From Phoronis australis (Eukaryota > Phoronida > Phoronidae), in assembly GCA_002633005.1 (NCBI GenBank), contig NMRA01000059.1, positions 771,150 to 835,149 of the forward strand: a DNA stretch of 64,000 bases. The letters are read 5' to 3'. How positions within the stretch are numbered: the stretch's first letter is position 1; each line of letters opens with the position of its first letter. Both the position numbers and the translations under genes were made by a program. The notes under the pieces are model-generated. The model ran no database searches, was not told where the DNA came from, and saw only the letters and a list, made by a program, of their open reading frames with translations. Of the stretch, positions 1 through 12,600 are shown one piece after another.

Positions 1-668
1 AGACAGTCCAATCAACGATAGAGTTTCCCAATTCGGCAACACCCACCCCGAGTGCTTGAACGGTTTCTGTTATCGGTGAATCTTCTCTCAGGACTGCGGT
101 CGCGGCCATCTTTCGAGGATGGCTGGACACAGGGTAGAATGCGGTAATTCTACCGTCAGGGAGCGTCGTGTCATAAGTGTTAAGGCTGCACTGAGCTGTT
201 GCCGACAACCCCTGTGAGTTCGTTATCTTCACTGTCCAATACAGAGGTATGCCATTTGTTAACACAATTGGAACCATAATAGACGGACCGCCCATGTCGT
301 CCCAATCTTTGACATCATTCCCGCCCTTGAATGAGCCCACGGCATATCGCCGGTGTACCTCACTGACCTCATCACTGGCTTCAACCTCCAACTGAAACGC
401 AGGTTCGTCAGGTGCACGACCAACAACTTGCTCTACAAAGCAGCCCTGTCCTGTCGCCCTTCGTCTTTTCCCCGTTATCGGAGAGCCTGTTGAGGGGGGT
501 GAATTGTCTTTTTCCACCAAAGGCTTGTCGAGAATCGTTTTCACTATAGATGGTGCGGTGTATTGCCAAATCAAGAAAGACATCTTCTTAGTGTAGAATA
601 GCAATTCAATTTCCAAGAATGCTCGTAGTTCCAACCTGATGGGCACTAACACCAACTGAATAAGGATC
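1..668 (-). CDS. LLTP exon 32: furin-type site and FN3-like segment, runs off left edge
   Basis: Open to the window edge. Begins with hydrophobic strands (ILIQLVLVPIRLELRAFLEI), then a Ser/Pro linker with GKRRRATG (KRRR furin-type site, about residue 1737). A segment with YAVGSFKGGNDVKDWDD, PLYWTVKITNSQGL and CSLNTYDTTLPDGRIT follows; the G-x-x-D-V-x-D-W plus Y-W-T-V-x-x-x-N-S-x-G-L pattern is that of an FN3-like fold. The end of the gene is not in the window. Acceptor acttatcttgcag. Confidence 0.82.
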
Positions 669-3600
669 CTGCAAGATAAGTAGATATACAAATGTAAGGA
701 GAACTTTTTGCACTTTATTGACAACATGCATGCATGATAAAAGCCGTGTATTTAATGAATGTTACATTTGCTCTGCTGTTCATTACCACGGCAGGGTCTG
801 CATTTCTACGGGCCAGTTTCGGCGAATGTGTCAAGAAAGACTGCAAGTTCTGAGCTCACCACCAGAACGTAAAAACATGTTTGTATATCAGTGGCGGGTC
901 GTGTGTCGTTTTGATTTCATTTTCGTAAGATTCTGAAGTGAGGCTTGAGTTCCAACGTTTGCGCTATATTTGGCGCGTTAAACAAAACCAAATTTAGTGT
1001 GTCGTAGGCCTATTTGAAAATTTTTAGGATTGCGAAAAACAGTGTCCCGCTTTTAGCAGCTCTCAGAAAAAGTCAAACTCTCAGTAATGCCCCATGCTTG
1101 TGTACAGCGCATCAGAGGTTAACATCAAACAGAAATAGAACAGTTTTGCTTTGGTGTATTTGATCACAAAACACTCCATTTGGACACTAGATCAATTATT
1201 TAAATTTTGGGAACTAATTTGCCTTATTAAAGAACTTTACAAAGGGGTCCATCCAATAAAACACTGATGTGCCAACGAAATTGTGCTGCAACATTTCATC
1301 TCCATAAACTTGTCTGAGCAAATTATGCTGCACGACGCTTTTTAATGTAACCTTCTTTATAGACGGTTTAAAAGAACGAGAAATGTTAAACTTACCCAAC
1401 GTCTATTGGGAACTTGCTGAATTTTACTTTCCCAGTGATCGGGAACTGCGTCTCCAACAAGTAGCCAATGACTTCGACACCAGCGCTTGCGATACCTATG
1501 CTGATACTTGCAGATCCCCATGCCTTAACACCGGCAAACGGTGTCGTAGTTACCTAGAACATCGACATTAAGATAAGCATTTTGCTTCTGTGCGTGAAAA
1601 AAATAACACCGCGTTCGCATGCCGCCCTATCAAAAAGCAGTTTGGACTTTTGATCGTCAGTTTAAAAAAAAAAAACATTGTGAACATTCGATAGATAACT
1701 CAGTGACCTGCTTCTTTGTCGTCCGCCCAATACAACCTGGTCGCACATGACTGGTCAGAATATTAGCATTTTACACGTTGAATGTTATGCTAATTACTCG
1801 TTACACGGCAGATTGGGCGCCTCGTTCGGAAAAAGAGTGTGTTTTCGTAACGTCAAATTTTAGGCTTTGAAAATACCCGAGATGTTCCGGATGAGGACGC
1901 TTTTGTGAACGCTCATTTTAGATGTCTCATTTGCCCCATGCAGTGTATATCTGTACATCCTATCTCCCCTGTTAAAGAAAACCACTCCTGTACGCAGACT
2001 TTGTTTCGATCATTTCAAGCAAAGTGCTTTTCTGTTTGCGGCACACTCACATCATTTCATCAACGAACACAGTAATGTACCACCCTGCAATCCTCGAAGA
2101 TATTGCCGTGGCCTCAAATAATCCCTCGGAAGTGTTTCATAACTGCGCGTGGTCATTTTGCAATCACAACGGCAAAGTGATTTAGTAAAAAAACTGCTGA
2201 ATTCATTGATTCATCCCAGCAGGTCTCAAAAGTTGTACTCGACGATAACCCCCAATCCTTAGTCTACCTTTTCGTGTTCACCAGGAATTCACCGGAGTAT
2301 CTCGGCCAATTCAACGGTGTTCTTCGTTTTGAGTCACGTAATTTGTTGTAAGAACTGAAGGTCGCAAACGCGGAGACATGAAACACCTCCGAGGAATGAC
2401 TTGAGGCTACGAAAATTCCTGATGTGTTTCGGATGACTTTAATGCACGACTAGTGACCATTAGGTATGAGTGGTTTTATCATTTTGTTTTGGTTGGGAAT
2501 TGTTAGGATTGTATTGCATTAGTGTCTCGTGGAAGACAAAATATTATTCTGTGAACTGCAGTTAAAGGTCGAAAGTGGAACATAAATGAATCTCATTATA
2601 CATTCAGATTAATGGTGCCTACACCATACATGTACGTTCATCGTATATGTTCTTGTCTCCTAGCAGTAGCGTAATCTAAGAGACAAGCCATCAAATAATT
2701 ACAGCGTAATCTAAGAGACAAGCCATCAAATAATTACAGATTTTCTAAAAAGTTCATAAATAGTCCACACAAAAGTAAAGTCAAAATTGAACAAATGACA
2801 ATATCCGTTAAGTAATATGTCTTCTGCTTTTGAAATCAGCTTTGACCGTGATAATGACGGTTTTATGTCGTACTTTACTCAGCTTAGAAGTGATCTCGGG
2901 CTCTGGGAGAACTGACAGTTCCTCATTGCTTCAAATCCAATAGGTGTCAAGTCGTGACGTAAACGTTTCATTTCAGATTAGAAAGTTCAAGATAATGACG
3001 CGTTCGATTTGTCTGTTCAGGCGGATTATTATGGCCAATTCCACTTTTGATATATAAAAAGCTGAGAGTAACGTCGTTTTGGAAGTGCATATGCTTGAGG
3101 GTTTGAAAGTTGTATTGGGCACGAGAACATGGTTTACAGACGCTTTCAGTTAAAAGATCGCATAATGGGTTTAAAACTTGGTTGGAATCTAAAACATTTG
3201 AGTTTTAACAGATTCCTTTCTGGAATCCACAAGTTTTAACATTGTTCAAATGGGTCGATCTTTATACTTATTCCAGAGTTAATGTAACAAAATGGCGTAT
3301 GTGTTCAAATGAATGCAATGAACAGCTTTTGTTTATTTACGTACTCGGGCTTCCATACTCAGCATACAGAATCCTGCTGTCAGCGATAAGCCAACCGACC
3401 CGCCTGCTCCAAATTCTGAAAGTAATCGGATAATCAAGATGCATGCCGACCTGAGTTTTAAGCGAAAACATAATTCTTGGTGTCACGTCCGGCAAGATAC
3501 TAAACAAACTTTCCCTCTGAAAATAATCTACAAGTGATATTAGAATACTATACGCCTCCTGGACCATCGTTGACCGTCCTTTATACGTGTATTAGACAAG

Positions 3601-6600
3601 ACCGAGCCGTAACAGAGTTATACAAAACTGATGAAAGGGTGGGCATGATGAGAAAAACGTGCAAGAAAGTTACAGATTTATAGCACAGGACATGAAGTCA
3701 TGATAAACAGTATACAGAAACTGCATTAAATATGAGATGTGTAAAGAGATATAGATTCATGTTAAAAAGTGGGTGTAAGTGGACCTTGCAACTGTTCAAG
3801 GAAATATACGTCCGAGAATTTACAGAATCGGATTTTAGTTCGACATGACATGGGCGGCACAGCACTAAAAAACAGTGGGGCTATAGCCCCCACCCCTATG
3901 GTGGGCCGCCCATGCAAGAAAGAACGCAGGGATCACAGGAATTTTTTACGCGACCACAATAACGACAAAATAGCAAACAAGAGATAAGATTTTAGATGCA
4001 TTCACGTCGAAATGAGGCCGAGATGTGTCTTTTGAGAATGATTTAGGATGTATTAGAGGGATGGTTGGTGGTACTCTCAGCGTTGGACAGCATGTCGGAC
4101 GTGAGATTTTCAGATTTTACGGATTCGAAGCGGACCTACTTATGGCCACGAACAACAACAAGCATTTCAAATGTAAAACTTTGATAATGATGAAAAAGCC
4201 CGCTTTTAGAATTCACCACAAGTCAACGTCAGGTTCCTCAACGTTTGACAAATGTAAGTGGAAGCAGACGAGCAACAATCTGGCTCTCATTCTGTTTCGC
4301 GCCATCGTGAGCTACAGGCGTGTTTGGGTAGATATCATATTTTGTCTTTGTTGAAAAAACGGATTTTTAAGAAGATGCTGCATCTAAATTTGATATTGAT
4401 TTGTAATGTAGTTGGTGACTAATAGGTATATCAAAGGGCACTGATAAGCAGCTCTGCGATTTATTTCCCTGTTCCTTTTCAATTGCTCTATTATCTGAAA
4501 ATTTTAAACAACCAGAGACCAGCCTATAAAATCATTGATTTTTCCCTAAGACCAAATATCAGTGACATTGATGAGTCAGATAATTTGGCACAGGTTGCAA
4601 TTCAGACAACTCTACTGATTTGCCTATACAAAAGCAAAATCCAAATACGGCTTTCACGATATTGGAGGATTAATTGCATCCACTGAAATGAGTTATTTTC
4701 ACAAGAACCTACCGAATCTGACTGGCACAGGACCGATGACATACATCATACTGTATCTAAAGAAAGTGGCGTCCAGGGGCTTGAGAGGTATGGCACCGTC
4801 AACGCAGAAGTCGGTTTTGTCGGGAAACGACGTACCCAGGAGTTCAAGGAACAGCTCCGGGTTGGCGACAAGCTTAAAAATATTAAAATTGGAACAGATT
4901 GAAGAATAATGTTTAACAGGTCAGATACGTCCCGGCGATAATAGATGAATGACTAAGTATCGAGTTCCTAACTTCCCATAATTCCCCATAAGTCTGTATT
5001 CTGACCTTCGCACATGCATGCGCACGCATCACCTACAACTAGACTGTAAAAGGCCAGTGGCCAAAACAAAACACAGTGCACTGAGACAAGAAAGGGCATT
5101 AAACTAAGCTGCATTCGTGTCTCATGCGGCTTCCAGATCTGCTGGGTGAATCCTTTTAAAACACCTGCTGAATTCTATGTCAGATAGAGAGGCAGAAGCC
5201 AAAAACGGACATTAAAATGTTAATGCCTCTCTAGTGCGCAGCAATTTTTCAAAATGGACATATGAGGTCACCGTCTTAATAGAAAGAACTGTCTGTTGGA
5301 TTTCATAAAAGTCCATCGCGGTGTCTGGTAATAAAATAATATGAACACATACATGTATTTGTACATACGTATACATATAGAGGCCTACGCAAATATACGA
5401 AGATCCATTTGGAGGTTGGAGAGAAAGCAACGAGAACGCCTGGATGCCCACAGGTGACGGAAATATGCACACAGGTATACATATGTCGGAATGACCGTGG
5501 GCAAACCATTCACTTAAAGTGCCACTCGGTGCTAATTACGTCAAGAATTGGTTGCGAAGACAACAAATCTTTCCGTTGACGAAATCATTGAACTCCATTC
5601 GGCACAAAGAGTTATCCCAGTGACATAAAGGACAATGAATTTCCATATTAAAGAACCAAGGCAAAGGGTTGCACACTAAAACACGAGTGAAAACAATGGT
5701 TTTCAGAGATACCACTGCAGTTGGTTTTTTAAGTAACAAAGCGGTGTACACATATTCGCTTATTGCTGCCATCCATTTAACAACAGAATATGTACGCCTA
5801 TGCGTACATTGTAACTAGTCCGATTACATTTTTGTGTCGACATATTCTTTAAGGTCAGTACACCGAATACGACAACATGCATGCACGTAGAAGTTGTGAT
5901 ATATTGGTGACCTCAATATTGGAAATGTGGACATACTCACGACTTGTAGACTTGTTTGAGCGAAACATAGAAACACAAGGAAGATGGATTGTTGATGATA
6001 TTTAACAATCTATCTCAGTGTTTCTTCATATGACAAATTGGTTGGTGGTGGGTGGGGGATGAGTATTCCGAGAGAAGATGTTTTCTTGACGACCTGGGGT
6101 TCAACTGGAATCTGATAACGAACATGTCGCATTCTAAAGAGAAAAAATACCGGCTAACTCCCACGTTGGTGTACGTACCGCGTCTAAAGTTGCAGTTCGT
6201 AACTCGTTGAGAAATTGAAGGAGATCATCCCTGTTGCCCACTTCAGCTGCCAAACACTCCTCCGAGAACAGTTCAAGTTTCATGTTCTTCACTTGATCTT
6301 CCACTCCGTCACTGGTTGTTTCTAAAAAGAGAGATGAATGTTCACAAGCCGTTAGATATTTGCCCCTTTTGCGGAGAGACGGAAAGTATTGCAGGAAAGC
6401 ACAAGAGACAATTTTCCAATCAACAGGTGGCGAAAAAGAGATATTACTCATAATTCATCATTCTAGCCAAGCTTCAAAGGAACTGCAAAAGACAAAATGT
6501 TAATTAACCGAAAATGAACCCAGCTGGGAAGTTTCAGCAAACACTATGACTTCTCCGACACATTAATTGAACAACGATAGATACGTTGTTGGATGGCGTT

Positions 6601-9600
6601 TTGTTAGTGTCGATGCCCGATACTCTTAAGCGTCATTCTCACGCTTTGAGGCTGTATGTAAACAAAATAGCACATTGAATATCGATGGTAACTTCTACTT
6701 AAGTATTTGGAGATACATAGCATTAAACATCCTCTCTGTTGATAAGTTCTGGATTCTTTGAGAGGACAATTATTGAAAGATATCCTATTTGGCCATAGAA
6801 TTACTAAGAAGAGCAACACAGAACGTTGAAATGCTCCTACGACTGAACCGTAAACTGTGTGCTATCTAGGGGTGTTCATTTGTATCATAAATAATGGCCA
6901 TTTAGATGACACGAAATACATTGAACTCATCCAAAAATGGGGATGTGTCGTTGTCTCTCAAAATTAGTTGCCAAATTTCACGAAAATCCGTCAAAGAACT
7001 CCAAAGACACAAAGGAAAAAGGAAAAATAAACTGCCATTATGAACCTCAGAAGTAACGGAATCAGTCCATCTGTTGTTGAGTTAATATTTCCAAAATTCC
7101 CAAATCATCTTGCAAAGGCTTAGGAGATCCAGCCGTAGATGCGAAAAAATGCCATTAGGGTGCCCCAAAGTAGTTGGACCAATTAGAAAATTAATCAGTA
7201 AAGCTCTTGACAGTAGGAACATGTCTGCCAAATTTCACAATCATCCTTTGTTTGGCAGATACAGTAGCAGACGAAAAAAACAGACCACTAGTTAGTGCAG
7301 AACACGTCGAACCCATCACGAAAAGGAAAGGAGCCGTAGCCTTCATAATAGGAATTTGTTTGCAGCATTTCATGAAAAAGTATCAAGGATTTCTGAAACT
7401 ACAGAGGGAAACGTAAAAAATGCCACTTGAGAATACAAATGCACATGTACTAGTTGGATAGGTCTAACACTGGCCGTCATCTGTATTAATCTCCATACGC
7501 CTAATTCACGCTGACAAATAGCGCGCTTCAAAATGAGGCTCACTACTATGCATGCAGCTCGGTTAAATGGCCAATCTGCATTGTGGTGATCCGCGTTGCT
7601 CGCACGGCTATAGAAAAAATAAGGACATTCAACTGTCCTTTTACAATCCCTGAAAACGTTGAGATTCGAAAGCGTTGAGTCGTTGCCATACGTCACGACG
7701 AAGGATAATATTTTCGGGTAAAACTGATAAATGTTTTCGAAAGTTTGATCACATTTTGTCGTTTCTCGGTTGCCAAGCATCATAGCAATGACCGGTGAAT
7801 CTTCACCCAGCCGGGCCGTGTTTTCATGACTACAGGTTGAAACATGATGCATTTCTTTCCAAAAAGGAGTCAGAGCTTTTAGCCCCTCGACTTTGGGACC
7901 GAACATCGGTCCTATATTGCCCGGCAAAATATTGAAAATTCACGCGCCGAAGAAATTCCTCTCATGTCTCACGAGGCCTAAAAATTCCACTAAAGTGATT
8001 GAAAATTTCTCCTCGAAGTTCAAATCACTTGTAACCCACACAGGTCACAATTTGAAAGACCACAAAATGCTACTATTAGAGACAGAGCTTATAAGAGCTT
8101 GCACAGGGCGAGGGTGCCATTGATGGTTTTCGGGAGGTGGAATTTCCCCCTCACTCGGCGAAAAAGTTCTCTCCCAGAAGGCACAGGCACCTTCCCCTCG
8201 GATGAACGAGGCCCCTGAAGGAACACGATAGCTATGTTTGCTCTGCCGAGTCAACTGAAATTAAGCTCTAAAGGGAGATGGGTTATATTTTCAGGTTACG
8301 CTTTGAGAGAACGATCTCGGTTTTTTATTTTAGAATTCGAATTCGTCCAGATTGATATTTGAAAACAGATGTGACTTGCACAAGGCAGCAAAATGCGATG
8401 AGCCACCACTGTCAAATATATCTGCAAGTCGCCAAAAATACGAGCAGATTATCTCGTTCGTGTAAAAAGCATTTTTATCAACAATTTACAAAAAGAAACG
8501 TAACCCCGCATTCAGCATATACCTAATCTTTCTACCACAATATCAGCCTCGAATGACCAATACAACCGTTTAATTATCCATTTAGTTATCTAACGGCGTT
8601 AAATAACATTTTGACGTGAAACCGAGCTACACCATCCCATGAACTAATTACAACTGCTAAGTATAACACAGTATAGCAAAATCAAGGACACAGATCTGTT
8701 GAAAAAGTCCTGCTCCTTTTATCCATCAATTATCAGGGGAATATTGATGATAGCAAATCAGTAGTATCTGATCTTCCTTACTTTCAATGCAGTGAGATTT
8801 TTCGTCTCATTGACTATGCTTGAATTTTATCTGGGTCTATAATGAATATAGTCCCAGAATTTATGCCGTATGTTCGTGGATGTGTTGTAAAGTCTCTGCA
8901 CACTTAACCTAACGGAAATTCACCGAACTGAGAACACGTAAGTTTAGTGTGTGATTTTCATCAGTTGGAATTAGATAGTGAAGTGTAGCTTGCTGTTATA
9001 TATTACGGCAATGCCATGACAAGTGTTAAAATTCGTGAATGGTGACTCCATTTTCGTCAGAATATAAGCTGTAGTTGCTGTAGTTGATGGCAACAGGTTT
9101 CAGTGCAACACAAGTCACTGTAATGCTAGAAACACAAATTATGTGGCACCACGCCTATTCTTAGAAAAATAATAAAATCATTCTCTATGCAGTTTGAAGC
9201 CTCTAACATATGAAGAAATGGCAATTATTAATCTAATCTTACCATTAACTGTTTGAGGATAATTTGATATGTTTTCGCTTTGTTTTTTGGTGTGGCGCAA
9301 GTCACGTGTTAATAAGAGACAAGTGAAGGCGTAGTCCATGCCTGATATCAGGTTCTGTTTTTATCATTCAATACCTCATAGGAATGGGTTCTAACTGTTA
9401 GCAGGCCAAAACCGGGATTATTATCCGCGTTCATAAGTGCCATATAAAAACTAGGACATCTATAATAATTATAATAGTATACAGGATGTACCTGACAGAC
9501 ACGGAGTGTTTGGCTTGGTGAATACAATATCTTTGAATGTGTCCAGAGATGGCGTGCAGGTTGGGAATGAAGTGGAGCATAGCTCGGCCTCCAGGGACAC

Positions 9601-12600
9601 ATTAACATTATCACCGCTCGTCTGTATCGTAAGGCTCGCAGTAGCAGCCATCTCGCCAAAACCGAAGTTAGGAATTTCAATTTCGTGCTCATCATCTGTG
9701 AAAACAAAATGCAAGGCAAATAAGTACAGGTATAATATCGTTCGACAAAATTATTATTAACCTTCTAGCTGTAGAAATATGTGTTCTATAGCTTGTGCAA
9801 GCAGGTAATGTCACTCTTTCGGATATCGTTTCTTTTCATTGCCATTACTATTCTCTTCCCATTATCATTGTTATTCGTCTTTACATCGTCACTACTTGTT
9901 TCTTTCCATCACTATCATTGTTCGTCTCTCCATTGTCACTACTAGTTTCTTTCCATCACTATCATTGTTCGTCTCTTCCATTGGAATCATCATTCATCTG
10001 CTGACTTTCCGACTTCCACGATAACCACTATTCCTTTTCAAATTCCAATATTATCCCCCATCCCAGCACAAATTTACAAATATCGTTATTACTCTTTCCC
10101 TTACCATACACCATTCTCTAATAACTACCATTCTCTTTCCGTTACCCTTACCAATCTCATACCGCTTTCTCTATCATTCTCTCACCAAAACCATTATCTT
10201 TCTGCTACCATTACAATGCGCTATCTCATTAGCATTGCTGTTTAAACCATTCCAGTACCAATACGTTTCACCTTTTCATTACTACTATTATTACGATTGC
10301 ACCTAATGCCATTACTATTCTTATCAGTGTTATCCAACAGTTACCTGACAGAGCAAATGAATCTTCAGATTCGCCAAACAGTACGTCGAGTGTGTCTTTG
10401 CACTTGTTAAGTCGAACATCGAGTTTGACTACTTTGACAAAATACTGAAGCTGAAACACGACGCCACACTGAACGCCTAGACAGTCGGAATGTGGCGTGC
10501 AGAACAAACCAGACCCCTCTCCAATACCAGGTTCGAGCGACGGACATACTGAAGTAAAGTAAAGATTCCACTGAATAATTCTGCAGTGACGTCAGGTGTG
10601 CATTCTGCTACTGCGCCAAGGTCACGAAATGTCACGTTGGCTCAAAAAAGATTTTGCTGTTGTATTGCGAATATGTTCGTGGTCTTAGTGTTTACAAGTA
10701 AAACAGCACCTCCCACTGAAGTGACTGGGCGGCAAGGTCAGAAATTGAATTATGAGAGAGCCCCCAGCAACCGCGTCGCGAGAGATTAGCCTTAATTACG
10801 GAACTGTTCAATTGTGCGAAGAACATTGTAAGAAACCAAGTAGTATATCGCAGGCACAACACCGAATGATTTTTCAATATTTTAAGCACGCAAGACAAGG
10901 TTCTGAATCATGTGAAACTGAATTTTAAGATGGCGGACCTGTCCAAACAATGTGGGAAAGTGTCATCTTTATCATAGGCAAGGGCGGGTACCATCTAAAA
11001 TGGATCTTCAGAAATGGGGTCGGGATGTTTTTTTGTACAAATGAAAGAAAACATTACTTACCTCCTGAAGGGAATTTTATATATCTCTCAACCATGTCCT
11101 CAAACGTTCCAGTGTCAGTCAAATTGCGTCTTTGAAGAAGATATCTCAGTCTTCGTGGCGTGAAGCTCCTTGGATGCTGTATCGGCTGTTCCCGTATGTA
11201 ATTGGCTAGCTTCGTCACTATGTCAAGAAGTTTGGCTTTTTTGTCAGCGTTTGCGGCTTGGTCTCCAAGTATGTGCAACAGTTGAGAAATTGTATACTCG
11301 TTGACGTTCAAGACATCGTAGATCTTTGGCGAATCTCTGAAATATAGCATGGGCTTCTTTTAAGCACGGAGTACATGTACGTACTGTCGGCATTAAATGA
11401 AAGGTGAGAAAACGTAAAACAAAATTGCGTACAGTTACACTCGCTAAACATTGTGTTAGGCTATTACGCTTGTCTTTAAACGTCATGTAGGACTTTATCG
11501 ACAGATCTCTGTATTTAGCCAAATATTTGCAAAATTATACGTTTTAACTCTGCAAAAAAGGGATATGTTATGAAAGGGAAAGCCTGTCAATCTGCCATTA
11601 ACTGGGTCACGTAAACATGACTTTTTATTAAAATTTAGCAAGAAAGGAAAGTCCATCCATGACAAAGCCACGGTCACAACAGCATGGTGATGTTTAGTTT
11701 CTAAGAAATCTCAAAAACGCTGTTACAGGTTTTTACATCGTCACATCATTTTCGTTTTATTCAACATTGATTTTTTTCATAAAAATCATAATGCCCAGTT
11801 TTATTATGGCCCCTCATAGAAAAGTGGGGCTTTTCAAAAAGAATTCTTACGAGCATTTCAGAGAAGAACATTGCATGAAGCCCTGTATCTCAACGTTTCA
11901 TTTGAATCCGGTCACCCTTCTCTGAGATATGATGTTCAGAAGTTAACCAAATTTAGTAGTTTTTCTAGCGTCCTACGTAACCCTTAACGAGTCTGGTAAA
12001 TAAGTACAGTAACACCAATAGATAAGCATATATCATCATGTTATTTGTAATGTGTCACCGGCAGACGAGCGGGACTGTGAGCACGGCCTGTGGTTGGAAC
12101 GGCCTCGTTATCGGGAGATTTCAATGACAAGCATGAAGATGATCACGAGGAATGCAGTTCTAAAATCAACCACGACCAGCTGATCCCACTTTTATTCACC
12201 GATGATTACATTCATTGGAAAAAGTGTTACTTTAGAAACGAAGGGAAATGCTTTATAGTTGATGAGAGCATTCAAAACACTGACAACAAAAGTAATTGTC
12301 ATAGTTTTATTATACACGTTTAGTAACTATGGGCGACTTTCAACCAATTCCACGCTCATCGCTGTCATTTTAATGCTATAAAATGTTGACGCAGATTATT
12401 TGATAAATCATGGACTGCATTACAGTCACGTACAACCGTCAAATACTCGAATGAGTGGGAATTTTTCACGTGATATACTTCTACGTAATACGAAGAAAGC
12501 AATGGAGTCGGCGGCTTTTGTTGGCTCTAAAGCTTTTCGTTCCATGAACCACATCGGTCGAGATGCATTTGAACGGTGTAAATTGGGGTCTGGGGTCACT

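Larger units (their letters stand above)
669..4708. other. Intron 31 of the LLTP gene
   Basis: About 4 kb without a recognisable gene. It holds a 35-bp tandem duplication (2668-2737), a copy of a dispersed repeat near 2890-2960, and a short GC-rich foldback at 3848-3915. Several short frames, including a 76-residue minus-strand frame at 3337-3567, have no family signature and are not needed for the splice frame. Confidence 0.6.

Noticed and set aside
3337-3567. 76-codon minus-strand frame considered as an exon
   Set aside because: Exons 31 and 32 join in phase directly and no conserved motif is present.
4025-4354. 109-codon plus-strand frame
   Set aside because: No signature, no supporting splice sites and lies in an intron; chance frame.
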